From assembly GCA_016928025.1 (NCBI GenBank), contig JAFGLN010000008.1:1-52281 (forward strand): DNA of 52,281 nt. Direction: 5' to 3'. Origin of the DNA: Deltaproteobacteria bacterium. GTDB lineage: Bacteria; Desulfobacterota; Syntrophia; Syntrophales; JAFGHS01. Below are positions 37,619-46,974 of the stretch, piece by piece (within the stretch, counting starts at the first letter, position 1; each line of letters opens with the position of its first letter). Both the position numbers and the translations under genes were made by a program. Below the pieces are notes generated by a model, which worked only from the letters and a program-made list of their open reading frames with translations, was not told where the DNA came from and ran no database searches.

Positions 37619-37686
37619 AATGACCTCCTCCTTGAAGCATTCATAAGGAAAACAGGCCTTGTTGACACTCACCTTGTCCCATAAAC

Positions 37687-40600
37687 CTATCCCTTAACAA
37701 ACCGCGCCTCACTGCCCTGTTTACCTGCTGTGATTTCCAGACGGACGTCGATCCATTCCTTCATTTCCGGTACATGGGAAATGACACCGACGAGGCGGCC
37801 GCCCTGCTGCAGATCAATCAAGGCGCGCATGGCCTGCTCCAGGGACTCCGGGTCAAGGCTGCCGAATCCTTCATCGATGAAAATCGTATTCAAATGGATG
37901 CCGCCGGCGTAGGATTGTACCACATCCGCCAGCCCCAAAGCCAGCGACAATGACGCGAGAAAACTCTCGCCCCCGGACAGGGTGGCAACACCCCGCATGG
38001 TCCCGGTGTAGGCATCGTAGACTTCCAGCTCCAGTCCGCTGGGCCGTTTGCTTTTGTCCCGAAGGCGATGCAGCTCATAACGCCCCCGGCTCATGATTTT
38101 CAGTCTTGCCGAGGTCGCCGTCAAAACATCGTCCAGAAGAGCGGCCAGAACAAAACGCTGGAAGGTCATTCCATAAAGGTTTTTCCCGTTGGCAACCTCC
38201 GATATCCTGCCGAATACGGCGTAACGTTCTTCCAGTTTTTCCCGGCGGGTGAAAAGTACCTTGAGATGATTGAGGACGGCGTCATTCTGATAGCGCCGCG
38301 AATTGAGTTCCGCCTGTTCTCCGATGAGGGTCGTCAATTTTTCCTTGAGGGTCCGGATATTTTCCGCAAGACGATCCATATCCGGCATGGCCAGACCCTC
38401 CGCCGCCTCGGCCGCCCGCCGCGCCCGCTCTTGAGCCGTTTGTCTTGCCTGGGAGAAGGCATTGATCTCCGCATCGAGCGATTTTATTTCCTGAGCGTTT
38501 TTTTTAGCGGTTTCAAACGCCGTCTTATCGGCAAAACCGGCTTCGCTCAATCGTTTTTGGAAGTCGTCGGCATCCCGGTTCATTTTTTGTGCCGCGTCGC
38601 TCAATGCCGCGGTTTTTTCCTTTAAGGCCGCTTCCAGGGCAATTTTGTTTTCTCTGGCGGCGATATTTTGCTCCTGAGCCCGGCGCAGACCTTCTCTTAG
38701 AGCTGCGATCCGGGCGGCCGTCTTTTTCAACTCCGTTTCCAGATGGCCCCTGTCCCGCCAGGCTTCCGGTACAGCCGTTTCACGCTCCCTCGTGACCGCG
38801 GCCCCTTTTTCTCTTTGGATGATCGACAACTGGTGATCCTTACGGGCGTTTTCGAGGATTTCCATGTCTTTAATTTCTTCACCCTGGAGTTTTTCCACGT
38901 CATCCGATAGTTTCTTTAACCGATCACCGGCGTCCGTGGCTGCCGTCAGCGCCTTTTGCGCGTCATCCACCTGTCGCTTCAGCAAAGAAACGGACTTTTC
39001 GCAGGCGTCGCCCAGACTTTCCTTTAAAACAGCGGCGTTCGTTTCGATCCTTTCTACTTCCAGACGGCTTTGCAGCTCCCGGTCACGAATGGCGGACAGG
39101 TCACGTTCCTGCTGCGCCAACTGCTCCCGGATTCGCCGGAGTTCCCCTTCCTCCGGCAGGGCGGTGTCGGATGCCGCAGGCATGGGATGCTCCCGGGACC
39201 CGCAAACGGGGCAGGGTTCTCCGGCAACCAGTCCCGCCGACAGAATCGCCGCCTGTCCCGCCTGCCATAGGTGTTCTTTGCTTATCAGGTCTTCCCTCAA
39301 TATTCCCCGGGTGTGTTCCGTTTTTTGTTTCTCGGCGAGAATATCGTCATAGTGTTTCCGGGCCTTGACGACGGCAGTCTGCAGTTCCTCATACCGGCGG
39401 CGCTGGTCATAGACCCGCTGAATCTCCGTATGGTCGGCCTTCAGCGTTGCTGTCTGCGCCGCTGATGCCGAGGCATCCGTTTGCGCCTTCTTCCGTTCTT
39501 CAAGCCGCCCCCGCAAATCGTCCAGGGTTTTTTGTGCCGCCAGCCATCGAGTTTCGCTTGACTTGAGCGCTTCATCGGCTTGGGAAAGCTCGGCTTTTGC
39601 CTCTTGAAGCGCCCGAACTTTCGCGGTCATGGCCGTCAGCTCGTTTTGGATCTTTAAGGTTGCCTCTCTTTCCGGTTCCCGCGCCTGTTCCTTCCGGAAG
39701 GCCTCCTCCGCTTCTTCAGCCGCTTCGGCGGCGGCGGCCAACTGCGATGTCATGGATGCAACGGACCGGCTCAGCGCTTCCCATTCTTTTTGCCGGCCCT
39801 TCAGGGATTCCTCCGCGTCGATTAAATGAAAGGCCCGGCGGGCGGCCTCCAGAAGCAGGTTTTTGTCCTTGAATTCGTCCTGCCGTTCTTCCAGTAGCCG
39901 CGACTCGACATTGGCGGCCTCGCGCTCTTTGATCTTCTCCGACGTCCCGACGGCTTCATTCCATTCTTTCTGAGCGTTTGTTTCTTCCTGGCGGACCTGC
40001 TGTATCGACTCCTGTTGGTCCTGCAGGATCCTGTTGAGCGCCTCCTGTTTTTCCGCTAATTCCGATACCGTTGAAACGCCCGCCTGGTCGAGGAGAATGT
40101 CGATCCGTCTTTGCGCATCCTTGATATCGTCGCCGATCTGCTTGGCTTTTTCCTTCAGCCGTTCTTCCATGATGCGATAAATCTCCGTGTGGAAAAGCGT
40201 TTCCAGAATTTTCTGCCGTTCCCGGGAGTCGGCCGATAACAACTGCCGAAACTGCCCCTGCGGCAGCATGACGACCTGACGGAATTGCGAGCTTTTGAAG
40301 CCGAGAATCTCTTCGATCTTTTCGGTCACGCGTTCCCACTGGCCGGCCAGAACGGTTTGGCGGCCTTGGGGGGCGGCTGCGGCGGTCGATTGCCAAAGCA
40401 CGGCCTGCGGATCGTCGACCGTCGATCCGGCCCCGCGTTTCTTCGGGCGCTCCTGTCGGGGCCTGCGGCTGACCCGATAAACCTTTTCCCCGACTGAGAA
40501 ATCAAAAATCACTTCCGTCGGTACCGCCGGGTCGGCGTGGTCGCTGCGCATCTCCCAGGACTCGCGCTCCGCGCCGCTGCTCGATCCGTAAAGGGCAAAA

Positions 40601-40746
40601 CACATGGCGTCTAAAATCGTCGTTTTCCCCGCACCTGTCGGGCCGTGAATGAGAAAGAACTGGCGTCCGTCGAGTTCGGCGAAATCGATGATCTGGTTTC
40701 CTGCGAAAGGACCGAAGGCCTGCATGGCGAGCATCAGCGGTTTCAT
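37687..40746 (-). CDS. sbcC: SbcC DNA exonuclease ATPase subunit
   Basis: This is the SMC/Rad50-like ATPase subunit of the SbcCD nuclease, which cuts DNA hairpins and trims DNA ends. The 1019 residues have Walker A GPTGAGKT (35-42), long coiled coils, a zinc hook CPVC near residue 510 (GEPCPVCGSREHPMP), the ABC signature TLSGGESFLASLSLALGLADVV and Walker B NTIFIDEGFGSLD. The length is typical of SbcC. It overlaps sbcD by 4 bases (ATGA), so the two subunits are translated together. Strong GC-rich codon use matches neighbouring genes. Confidence 0.95.
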   Translation of the reverse strand: MKPLMLAMQAFGPFAGNQIIDFAELDGRQFFLIHGPTGAGKTTILDAMCFALYGSSSGAERESWEMRSDHADPAVPTEVIFDFSVGEKVYRVSRRPRQERPKKRGAGSTVDDPQAVLWQSTAAAAPQGRQTVLAGQWERVTEKIEEILGFKSSQFRQVVMLPQGQFRQLLSADSRERQKILETLFHTEIYRIMEERLKEKAKQIGDDIKDAQRRIDILLDQAGVSTVSELAEKQEALNRILQDQQESIQQVRQEETNAQKEWNEAVGTSEKIKEREAANVESRLLEERQDEFKDKNLLLEAARRAFHLIDAEESLKGRQKEWEALSRSVASMTSQLAAAAEAAEEAEEAFRKEQAREPEREATLKIQNELTAMTAKVRALQEAKAELSQADEALKSSETRWLAAQKTLDDLRGRLEERKKAQTDASASAAQTATLKADHTEIQRVYDQRRRYEELQTAVVKARKHYDDILAEKQKTEHTRGILREDLISKEHLWQAGQAAILSAGLVAGEPCPVCGSREHPMPAASDTALPEEGELRRIREQLAQQERDLSAIRDRELQSRLEVERIETNAAVLKESLGDACEKSVSLLKRQVDDAQKALTAATDAGDRLKKLSDDVEKLQGEEIKDMEILENARKDHQLSIIQREKGAAVTRERETAVPEAWRDRGHLETELKKTAARIAALREGLRRAQEQNIAARENKIALEAALKEKTAALSDAAQKMNRDADDFQKRLSEAGFADKTAFETAKKNAQEIKSLDAEINAFSQARQTAQERARRAAEAAEGLAMPDMDRLAENIRTLKEKLTTLIGEQAELNSRRYQNDAVLNHLKVLFTRREKLEERYAVFGRISEVANGKNLYGMTFQRFVLAALLDDVLTATSARLKIMSRGRYELHRLRDKSKRPSGLELEVYDAYTGTMRGVATLSGGESFLASLSLALGLADVVQSYAGGIHLNTIFIDEGFGSLDPESLEQAMRALIDLQQGGRLVGVISHVPEMKEWIDVRLEITAGKQGSEARFVKG

Positions 40747-41906
40747 GGTGAAGCCTCCCGTTCCGATTGCCCGACCTCGTCCGCCATGAGGGCGAAAGCC
40801 GCGGATTGTTCCTCCGAAATGTCTTCGCCCGTCGTCTGCGTGAAGAAAGATTCGAACAGATCGATATCCGTCATCTTGGTATGGTCGACGGCACGGACCG
40901 CATCCCCGTTTTCGACCATCAGGGAGGGCCTTTCGATATGCAGGCAGTTTGGATAGACCTCGCGGATCTTTCCCATGGTGTCCAGGATGGCCCCCCGGTC
41001 CAGCAGCCTGACCATCAGGTAGTCCTCGCGGCTTTCACCCGCTGCGGGGCCTTTGAGGATGTCCTTCAAATAGCCCTCAAGGATGCGCACGTCCCGGTGG
41101 GGGACCAGAGGGATCCTTTCAAAACGGGAAACACCACGGTCATCCATCTCCACAAAGTTCACCGACTTGACATGATCCGCCTCGGAAAAAGCATATTTCA
41201 GCAGAGAGCCCGCGTACTGAACGGTATCGTATCCGATGGCCTGGGGGCGATGGAGATGTCCCAGGGCAGTGTAATCGAAATCCCGGAAAAGGGCAGCGTC
41301 AACGGCCGCGGCGCCGCCGACGGACAGGGGGCGTTCCGATTCGCTGGCGGCCGCTCCGGCGATGAAGGCGTGACCGACGCAAATGGCCAATTCATCAGGT
41401 TCCCGGTTGTCGATGAGGGAACGGATGACGGCGGACAGGGACGTTTCGTGATCCGAGATCGTGTCGTCCCCCAGATAGGCGCGGATTGTCGGCGGGTCGC
41501 CATAGGGCAGGGCGAAGATCCGGGCGGACAGTCTGCATTCCCTGTCCATGATGAGGACCGGCGACAGGAGGCGTGCGTAGTCACTGAAGATGAAAAGCCC
41601 CTGTTGGGAGAGGAGGCGGGCGCCGAATCCCAGACGTTCACCGCTGTCATGATTGCCGGAAATCATGACAACAGGAACCTTGATGTCCGTGATGATGCTC
41701 GACAGCACCTCGTTGAGCAGTTTGACGGCGATAGGAGGCGGAACGGCCCGGTCATAAATGTCGCCGGAAATGAGGACGGCGTCCGGTTTCACGTCCACAA
41801 CCAGCCTGACGAACTGCTCCAGGACGTACGCCTGATCGTCCGCCAGTTGTAAGCCGTAAAAGATCCTTCCCAGATGCCAGTCTGCCGTATGAATAAATTT
41901 GAGCAA
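40743..41906 (-). CDS. sbcD: SbcD exonuclease subunit
   Basis: This Mn-dependent nuclease subunit of SbcCD has 387 residues. Metallophosphoesterase motifs in order: HTADWHLG (D9, H11), DAVLISGDIYDRAVPP, VVMISGNHDSGERLGF, and later GHAFIAG and YTALGHLHRPQ. This fits the Mre11/SbcD fold with its C-terminal cap. It lies 23 bases after the transketolase gene and overlaps sbcC. Together they protect the genome from palindromes and blocked ends, including phage DNA in E. coli. Confidence 0.95.
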   Translation of the reverse strand: MLKFIHTADWHLGRIFYGLQLADDQAYVLEQFVRLVVDVKPDAVLISGDIYDRAVPPPIAVKLLNEVLSSIITDIKVPVVMISGNHDSGERLGFGARLLSQQGLFIFSDYARLLSPVLIMDRECRLSARIFALPYGDPPTIRAYLGDDTISDHETSLSAVIRSLIDNREPDELAICVGHAFIAGAAASESERPLSVGGAAAVDAALFRDFDYTALGHLHRPQAIGYDTVQYAGSLLKYAFSEADHVKSVNFVEMDDRGVSRFERIPLVPHRDVRILEGYLKDILKGPAAGESREDYLMVRLLDRGAILDTMGKIREVYPNCLHIERPSLMVENGDAVRAVDHTKMTDIDLFESFFTQTTGEDISEEQSAAFALMADEVGQSEREASP

Positions 41907-41929
41907 GACTTGTTCCTCCGGTGACGGAG

Positions 41930-43984
41930 TTATTTGATGAGCGTCTTTGCCAACGCGGCCACTTTCTCGGCGGTAAAGCCGAATTTCTCAAAGAGGACCT
42001 TGGCGGGGGCACTGGCCCCGAAACCGTCCATACCCACCATCAGACCGTCAAAACCGACATGACGCTCCCATCCGATTCTGACGCCGGCTTCAACGGAGAT
42101 TCTGGCGCGAACGGAGGCCGGCAGGACGCTTTCACGGTATTCGGCCGGCTGGAGCTCGAACAGTTCCCAGGACGGCAGGGAAACGACGCGGACGCGAATG
42201 CCTTCCTTAAACAGTTTTTGGGCCGCCTCCAGGGCGATGCTGACTTCTGAACCCGTTGCCAGGATAATCAATTGCGGAAGAATCGTGGATGAATCCCAGA
42301 GACTGTAGCCGCCTTTCCGCAAACCCGTCGCCGGCGGGAATTCGGATCGTTTGATGACCGGCAGATTCTGACGGGTCAAAATCAAGGCGGTCGGACCGGT
42401 TTGATTTTGCAAGGCACATCGCCAGGCTTCCACCGTTTCGTTGGCGTCGGCGGGCCTGATGACGGTCAAGTTGGGGACGGCCCGTAAATTCATCACCTGT
42501 TCGATAGGCTGATGCGTCGGTCCGTCTTCACCGAGACCAATGCTGTCATGGGTGAAGACATAGATAACGGGCAAACCCATGAGGGCGGCCAGACGCATGG
42601 ACGGCCGCATGTAATCACAGAATGTCAGAAAGGTCGACGCATAGGGGATGAATCCGCCGTGGATGGCCATGCCGTTAACTACGGCCGCCATGGCATGTTC
42701 GCGTACGCCGAAATGAATGTTCCGACCGGTATAACTCCAGTCGCTTCCCGTTGTGCCCTGTATTGCAGACCCGCCGGAGCCCGGCTTCTGAAAATCGCCG
42801 AGTCCTTTCAGCCAGGTAAAGGTGGATGGATTGAGGTCCGCCGATCCCCCCATCAGTTCGGGCAGGACGTGGGCCAGGGCCTGCAGGACGCCTTCGGATG
42901 CTTTACGGGTGGCGATGTCCTTGGAATCGTCCGGAAAGACCGGCAGGGCATCTTCCCAGCCTTCGGGCTTTTGGCCCGCCATGATTCGCTGAAACTCCCG
43001 GGCGGAGTCGGGATTTTTCGCCGCGTAATCGCCGAAAATCTTTTTCCACGCCTGTTCGCGTTTTTTTCCTTCCGTCACGCACTCGCGAAGATGGGCCGAC
43101 ACGTCTTCGGGGATGAGAAATGCCGGCTCTGCGGGCCAGCCCAGCTGTTTTTTCGCTGCCAGCAGTTCATCCGGCCCCAGGGGCGAGCCGTGGGCGTCGG
43201 AGGTTTCCTGCTTATGGGGTGCACCGTAGCCGATGGTCGTCCGGATGCAGATGACGGAGGGGCGTTCCGTATCCCCTTTTGCCTCTTCGATGGCCTTATC
43301 GATGGCCTCAGTGTCATTGCCGTCCGCCAACTTCTGGACATGCCAGCCGTAAGCCTCGAAACGCCTGCCCACGTCTTCCGTGAAACTCAAGGCCGTCGAT
43401 CCAGCCAGGCAGACGCCGTTTTCGTCATACAGGACAATCAGCTTGCCGAGACCCAGATGCCCGGCCAGCGAACAGGCTTCGGCGGTGACCCCTTCCATCA
43501 TGTCGCCGTCGCTTGCCAGAACGTAGGTAAAATGGTTGACGATATTCTGTCTGGGGCGGTTGTATTTTGCCGCCAGATGGGCCTCCGCTACGGCCATGCC
43601 CACGGCGGTGGCCAGTCCCTGCCCCAGGGGGCCCGTCGTGACTTCACAGCCGGGGGGATGATGGCGTTCCGGGTGTCCCGGCGTTTTGCTTCCCCACTGC
43701 CGGAAGTCCTTGATATCGTCCAGCGAGACGTCATAACCCGTCAGATGGAGCATGGCGTATAGCAGCATGGAGGCATGACCGGCCGACAGGACGACGCGGT
43801 CGCGGTCCACCCACTGGGGATTGGCCGGGTTATGTTTTAAGTGATGCCGCCAAAGGGTATAGGCCATGGCCGCCGCGCCCATAGGCATGCCGGGATGACC
43901 TGATTTCGCCTTTTCCACGGCGTCCGCCGCCAGAAAACGAATGGTGTTGATACATTTCTGTTCGAATGGTTCTTCTTTTGTCAT
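41930..43984 (-). CDS. tkt: Transketolase
   Basis: This thiamine-diphosphate enzyme moves two-carbon units between sugar phosphates in the pentose phosphate pathway. The 684-residue protein has the thiamine motif [34 protein letters not shown], the substrate histidines in SAGHASML and [12 protein letters not shown], the pyrimidine-domain [15 protein letters not shown] and the [17 protein letters not shown] motif. Length is standard (about 660-690). The next gene upstream is glucokinase, 24 bases away, so hexose phosphorylation and pentose metabolism are linked in one transcript. Confidence 0.96.
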   Translation of the reverse strand: MTKEEPFEQKCINTIRFLAADAVEKAKSGHPGMPMGAAAMAYTLWRHHLKHNPANPQWVDRDRVVLSAGHASMLLYAMLHLTGYDVSLDDIKDFRQWGSKTPGHPERHHPPGCEVTTGPLGQGLATAVGMAVAEAHLAAKYNRPRQNIVNHFTYVLASDGDMMEGVTAEACSLAGHLGLGKLIVLYDENGVCLAGSTALSFTEDVGRRFEAYGWHVQKLADGNDTEAIDKAIEEAKGDTERPSVICIRTTIGYGAPHKQETSDAHGSPLGPDELLAAKKQLGWPAEPAFLIPEDVSAHLRECVTEGKKREQAWKKIFGDYAAKNPDSAREFQRIMAGQKPEGWEDALPVFPDDSKDIATRKASEGVLQALAHVLPELMGGSADLNPSTFTWLKGLGDFQKPGSGGSAIQGTTGSDWSYTGRNIHFGVREHAMAAVVNGMAIHGGFIPYASTFLTFCDYMRPSMRLAALMGLPVIYVFTHDSIGLGEDGPTHQPIEQVMNLRAVPNLTVIRPADANETVEAWRCALQNQTGPTALILTRQNLPVIKRSEFPPATGLRKGGYSLWDSSTILPQLIILATGSEVSIALEAAQKLFKEGIRVRVVSLPSWELFELQPAEYRESVLPASVRARISVEAGVRIGWERHVGFDGLMVGMDGFGASAPAKVLFEKFGFTAEKVAALAKTLIK

Positions 43985-44008
43985 AGACTAACTCCTCTTT
44001 ATCACTCC

Positions 44009-44998
44009 TTATATGAATGGCAAACCGCAGCAGGCGGCCCCGATCAGGGCGACCCCCGGGTTGGTAATGACATAAACGGGCATGCGATCAACCAAGCCCG
44101 ACATCCGGCCTTTCCGTAAAAAAGCCTCCATGAATCCTCCCTCGTTGAGGGCGGGTAAAACATGCAAGGCAACACCACCGGCCAGATAGACACCGCCCGT
44201 GGCCAGGATTTTAACGGCCAGATTGGACGCCTCGGCCCCCAGAACGGCGATGAACAGCTCCAGGGTTTTTCTTGCAAGCTCGCACATCCGTTCTTTATCG
44301 ATGGCCGCGTTGATGATGACCGGCGTGGCGTCTCCGGCTTCGCGCAACCGTCGGCTGAGCCAGGCGGGTTCTTCCGCACAGCCCCGGTCTTTCAGAAACC
44401 GGTACACGAAGGGAACGGCCTGTCCGGCGCAAACCCGCTCATAGCTGACATGGCCGAACTGTTTCTGAAAGTCCTGGAGCAGCTCCATTTCCAGGGGGCT
44501 TTGCGGTGCAAAGTCCGCGTGGCCGCCCTCGGAGGCATAGGCATGATAGCGCCGGCCGTCCCAGGTGAGGTAGGCCTCTCCCAGCCCCGTTCCGGGCGCA
44601 ATCACTGCGATGTTGCCGCCTTCCGCCGGCTTGCCTTCATGAAGAACGACAGCGTCACCGGTGCCCAGGGAGGGAATCGACCAGGCCGTCGCTTCCAGGT
44701 CATTGATCAACTTGACCCTGGGGATGCCGAGATCCCGGGAAAGCTCGTTTTCCCCGATCACCCAGGGCAGGTTGGTGATCTTGGCCCGACCGCCCACAAC
44801 CGGCCCGGCCACGCCGAAACAGGCCGCCGTGACCTTGAAGTCTCCCGACTCGAGGAATTGTTTTACAACGGCTTCCAGAGACGAGGACGGATCGCTGGAA
44901 AATTGTCCTTCCGCGATGGGTTCGGGCAGCGTTTCGCCAGGCTCAAAGATTCCCAGCCGGATTTTGGTGGCGCCCAGATCACCCGCAAGCAGTCCCAT
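44009..44998 (-). CDS. glk: Glucokinase
   Basis: This 329-residue kinase phosphorylates glucose with ATP. It is of the bacterial Glk (not ROK) type: phosphate-1 loop LAGDLGATKIRLGIF at the N-terminus, catalytic region LINDLEATAWSIPSL, VIAPGTGLGEAYLTW phosphate-2 loop, SEGGHADFAPQSPLE and GGVYLAGGVALHVLPAL. The ATG at 44998 fits the family start. It lies 22 bases after the cutA stop in the operon. Confidence 0.93.
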   Translation of the reverse strand: MGLLAGDLGATKIRLGIFEPGETLPEPIAEGQFSSDPSSSLEAVVKQFLESGDFKVTAACFGVAGPVVGGRAKITNLPWVIGENELSRDLGIPRVKLINDLEATAWSIPSLGTGDAVVLHEGKPAEGGNIAVIAPGTGLGEAYLTWDGRRYHAYASEGGHADFAPQSPLEMELLQDFQKQFGHVSYERVCAGQAVPFVYRFLKDRGCAEEPAWLSRRLREAGDATPVIINAAIDKERMCELARKTLELFIAVLGAEASNLAVKILATGGVYLAGGVALHVLPALNEGGFMEAFLRKGRMSGLVDRMPVYVITNPGVALIGAACCGLPFI

Positions 44999-45020
44999 CT
45001 CATCCTCCCCATGGCATCTT

Positions 45021-45344
45021 TTATGAATTTATCAGTTCGGCGGACATCCAGTCGAGGTAATCTTTGCTGCCGTTGTCGACGGGCACGGCAATGATCTCCG
45101 GTGTTTCATAGGGATGAATGCTCTTGATGGCCGCCTCGATTTGACCGAAGAGGTCCGCCCGGCTTTTAATGACACACTGCCATTCGTCCGCCGTTTCGAT
45201 TTTTCCCTTCCAGGGGTAGATGCTTGTCACGGGCCCCGCGATCTGGACGCAGGCCGCAAGTTTCTTTTCAATCAAAATCCGCGCGATCTTCTCGGCATCC
45301 TTTCTTTGGTCCGTCGTTGTTGTGATGATGACGAAATCACTCAT
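45021..45344 (-). CDS. cutA: CutA-type divalent-ion tolerance protein
   Basis: This is a trimeric, PII-like fold protein of 107 residues. Conserved parts are FVIITTTTDQRKDAEKIARILIEKKLAACVQI, SIYPWKGKIE, EWQCVIKSR and IHPYETPEIIAVPV. The start at 45344 (MSDFVII) overlaps the upstream stop codon as ATGA; a longer in-frame start has no support. CutA was linked to copper tolerance in E. coli, but its real role is unclear. Confidence 0.93.
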   Translation of the reverse strand: MSDFVIITTTTDQRKDAEKIARILIEKKLAACVQIAGPVTSIYPWKGKIETADEWQCVIKSRADLFGQIEAAIKSIHPYETPEIIAVPVDNGSKDYLDWMSAELINS

Positions 45345-46156
45345 GATGAAACATCCCATCGGTTGCTCCGGAAGGGCGAAGCGCATTCATACATCATGAT
45401 GGCGGCGGCCTGAGGGAGGCTCAGGGAGTCGGAATCGACCACGCCGGGAATTGACCACAATTCATCGGCCGACTTCAACAGCGATCCGGGGATACCGTGG
45501 CTCTCGCTTCCCAGCAGTAGCGCCGTTTTCTGCTTGCACGGATGAGGGTGAATGCCCTTTTTTACGTGGCTGCCGATGACGAAGTAGTCTTTCTTTATGG
45601 CCGGCATGGTTTCGTAAAAATCAACCCGGTCGACTATATTAAGGTGAAAGAGGCTGCCCATGGAGGTCCGCACGACCTTGGGATTCGTAAAATCCACGGA
45701 TCCGGTGCCCAGCAGGACCGTATCGAAACCGAACCATTGGGCCGTTCGCAACAGAGCACCGAGATTGTTCGGGTTGTTCACCTGATGCAGCAACAGGAGA
45801 CGGTCCGGATGCCCCTTGAGCTCCTGATAAACGTCTTTTTGCGGGGGCTTTTTTACGACGGCGATGAGCCCTTCCGATTCTCTGTCCTGACTCAGTCTGT
45901 CCCATTGTGTTTCCGTTAATCCGTAAAGGATCTTGGTGCTGGGGATTGCGAAAAGAAATGTCTCCAAGCGTTCCTTTTTCTCATCCAGAACCAGCAGCGC
46001 CTCGATATCCCATTCGCTTTTGTAAAGCTCCTGGATCACCTTGAACCCCTCGGCCAGAAAGAGACTCTGTTCACGGCGATCATCAGCGTGCTTTAATTCT
46101 CTCCAGAGCTGTATTTGGGCGTTCATCGGTTTGATTAACTTCAGGCGCTGCGCCAT
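45341..46156 (-). CDS. SpoU/TrmH-family RNA 2'-O-methyltransferase
   Basis: This 271-residue enzyme would methylate a ribose in rRNA or tRNA with SAM. It has an N-terminal substrate-binding domain (about 1-100) and the knotted SPOUT domain with the three family motifs: NNPNNLGALLRTAQWFGFD (motif 1), LLLGSESHGIP (motif 2) and DSLSLPQAAAIMMYE (motif 3, DSLNVSVA in relatives). ATG 46156 is 9 bases after GAGG; a TTG two codons earlier is possible. It is the first recognised gene of the reverse-strand operon and overlaps cutA by 4 bases. The exact RNA target is unknown. Confidence 0.92.
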   Translation of the reverse strand: MAQRLKLIKPMNAQIQLWRELKHADDRREQSLFLAEGFKVIQELYKSEWDIEALLVLDEKKERLETFLFAIPSTKILYGLTETQWDRLSQDRESEGLIAVVKKPPQKDVYQELKGHPDRLLLLHQVNNPNNLGALLRTAQWFGFDTVLLGTGSVDFTNPKVVRTSMGSLFHLNIVDRVDFYETMPAIKKDYFVIGSHVKKGIHPHPCKQKTALLLGSESHGIPGSLLKSADELWSIPGVVDSDSLSLPQAAAIMMYECASPFRSNRWDVSS

Positions 46157-46158
46157 TG

Positions 46159-46314
46159 TCAATAACCTCTTAATCCAACATAAAATCCATGAATCCGTGC
46201 ATCGCCGCGAGGTTGGAACGGGATATCGGGGTCAGGGGCAGGGTCGATAGACGCGCAATTCCCACAGGCCTCGTTAGAAACACGAATGATTCGCTGGCCG
46301 TCTTTGGGTGCCAT
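46159..46314 (-). CDS. Possible leader ORF ahead of the TrmH-family gene
   Basis: An open frame of 51 residues (MAPKDGQRIIRVSNEACGN... ending GFYVGLRGY) stops 2 bases before the methyltransferase ATG. The composition looks protein-like and includes an ACGNC cysteine pair, but there is no clear ribosome site and no family I recognise. A TTG at 46344 could extend it. It lies inside the roughly 220-base leader that starts at the 46384-46412 promoter. It could be a real small gene coupled to the next one, or chance. Confidence 0.28.
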   Translation of the reverse strand: MAPKDGQRIIRVSNEACGNCASIDPAPDPDIPFQPRGDARIHGFYVGLRGY

Positions 46315-46383
46315 GGAAATGACAAGACCTGCCGTATCCGGCAAGCATTGGGGTATTTTCGGAAACCTCTTTCTCCGAGCCGG

Positions 46384-46412
46384 AGTATAGGGTAAGGCGC
46401 CGTTGATGTCAA
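46384..46412 (-). promoter_or_regulatory. Sigma-70 promoter of the trmH-cutA-glk-tkt-sbcDC-pgi operon
   Basis: On the reverse strand TTGACA (46412-46407), 17 bases and TATACT (46389-46384): a near-perfect promoter. The following genes overlap or lie within about 70 bases of each other, so one transcript of about 10.5 kb is likely. Confidence 0.82.
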
Positions 46413-46470
46413 AAAAATTTTTGATTTTGTAATAAGCAGACCGATATTAATGCATATTCAGGGCTTGGAG

Positions 46471-46500
46471 ACCGTCATGAGGCAGGGAGGTGCCTTTTTT
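46471..46500 (+). repeat. Copy 1 of a short shared sequence with a terminator-like hairpin
   Basis: The 21 bases at 46471-46491 are identical to 50067-50087 after the HicA gene. Here AGGCA and TGCCT flank GGGAGG and are followed by a T-run, giving a short terminator. No forward gene ends here, so it may be a remnant left after loss of a cassette. Confidence 0.5.
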
Positions 46501-46810
46501 ATTTCCCCCTTCTTAATTCTATTATGGACAAATTTGAAATTTTATAATGTTTGGTATGAGCAATCTTTCATTAAAATAACACGATATCTCAAAAATATGT
46601 CGGATATATTTACATTCCCTATTTTATTACAACTTGCTAATTTAATGTGGTATTTTCTATTCATTATCCTGACTTGAATTAAGTATTGTCGATATACTTT
46701 ACAATTAATGAATATTACAAATGATTCATTCTATGGATTTTTCAATGATGACAGTATATTTATGAGTGGATATCGGCACTTACACATATGCATTATTGTC
46801 GGCTGTAAGA
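46501..46810. other. AT-rich stretch without a recognised gene
   Basis: About 310 bases of markedly lower GC than the operon to the left. One open frame (46450-46677) would encode an aromatic, hydrophobic peptide, but it has no ribosome site or family match. The composition break marks the start of the accessory region. Confidence 0.5.
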
Positions 46811-46826
46811 TGGCATAATGGTTGCT
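46811..46826 (+). promoter_or_regulatory. Sigma-54 promoter of the PEP-CTERM protease gene
   Basis: TGGCATAATGGTTGCT matches the RpoN consensus TGGCAC-N5-TTGCT with one change; GG (46812-46813) and GC (46824-46825) are exactly 12 bases apart. It lies about 148 bases before the gene start. Sigma-54 control by the PrsK/PrsR pair is known for PEP-CTERM genes in exosortase-containing bacteria, which supports the call. Confidence 0.75.
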
Positions 46827-46974
46827 AAAATTTAAATTGATTATAAAAATTTGCTATAGAATAGAGTGTTGTTCACTTATCTGAAAGGAATTTTTCATCA
46901 ATCAAGAAAGTTCGCTTATCTAAAACGATGACTTATCAATTAACATAATCAAATTCGAAAGGGAGGGGTAAAAA

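Noticed and set aside
40767..41852. A 361-codon forward ORF across sbcD
   Set aside because: It is the opposite strand of a clear nuclease gene; long reverse frames are common in GC-rich coding DNA.
42512..43762. A 416-codon forward ORF across tkt
   Set aside because: It is antisense to an unambiguous transketolase.
46450..46677. A 75-codon ORF in the AT-rich stretch
   Set aside because: No ribosome site and no recognisable domain; aromatic-hydrophobic composition fits random AT-rich DNA.
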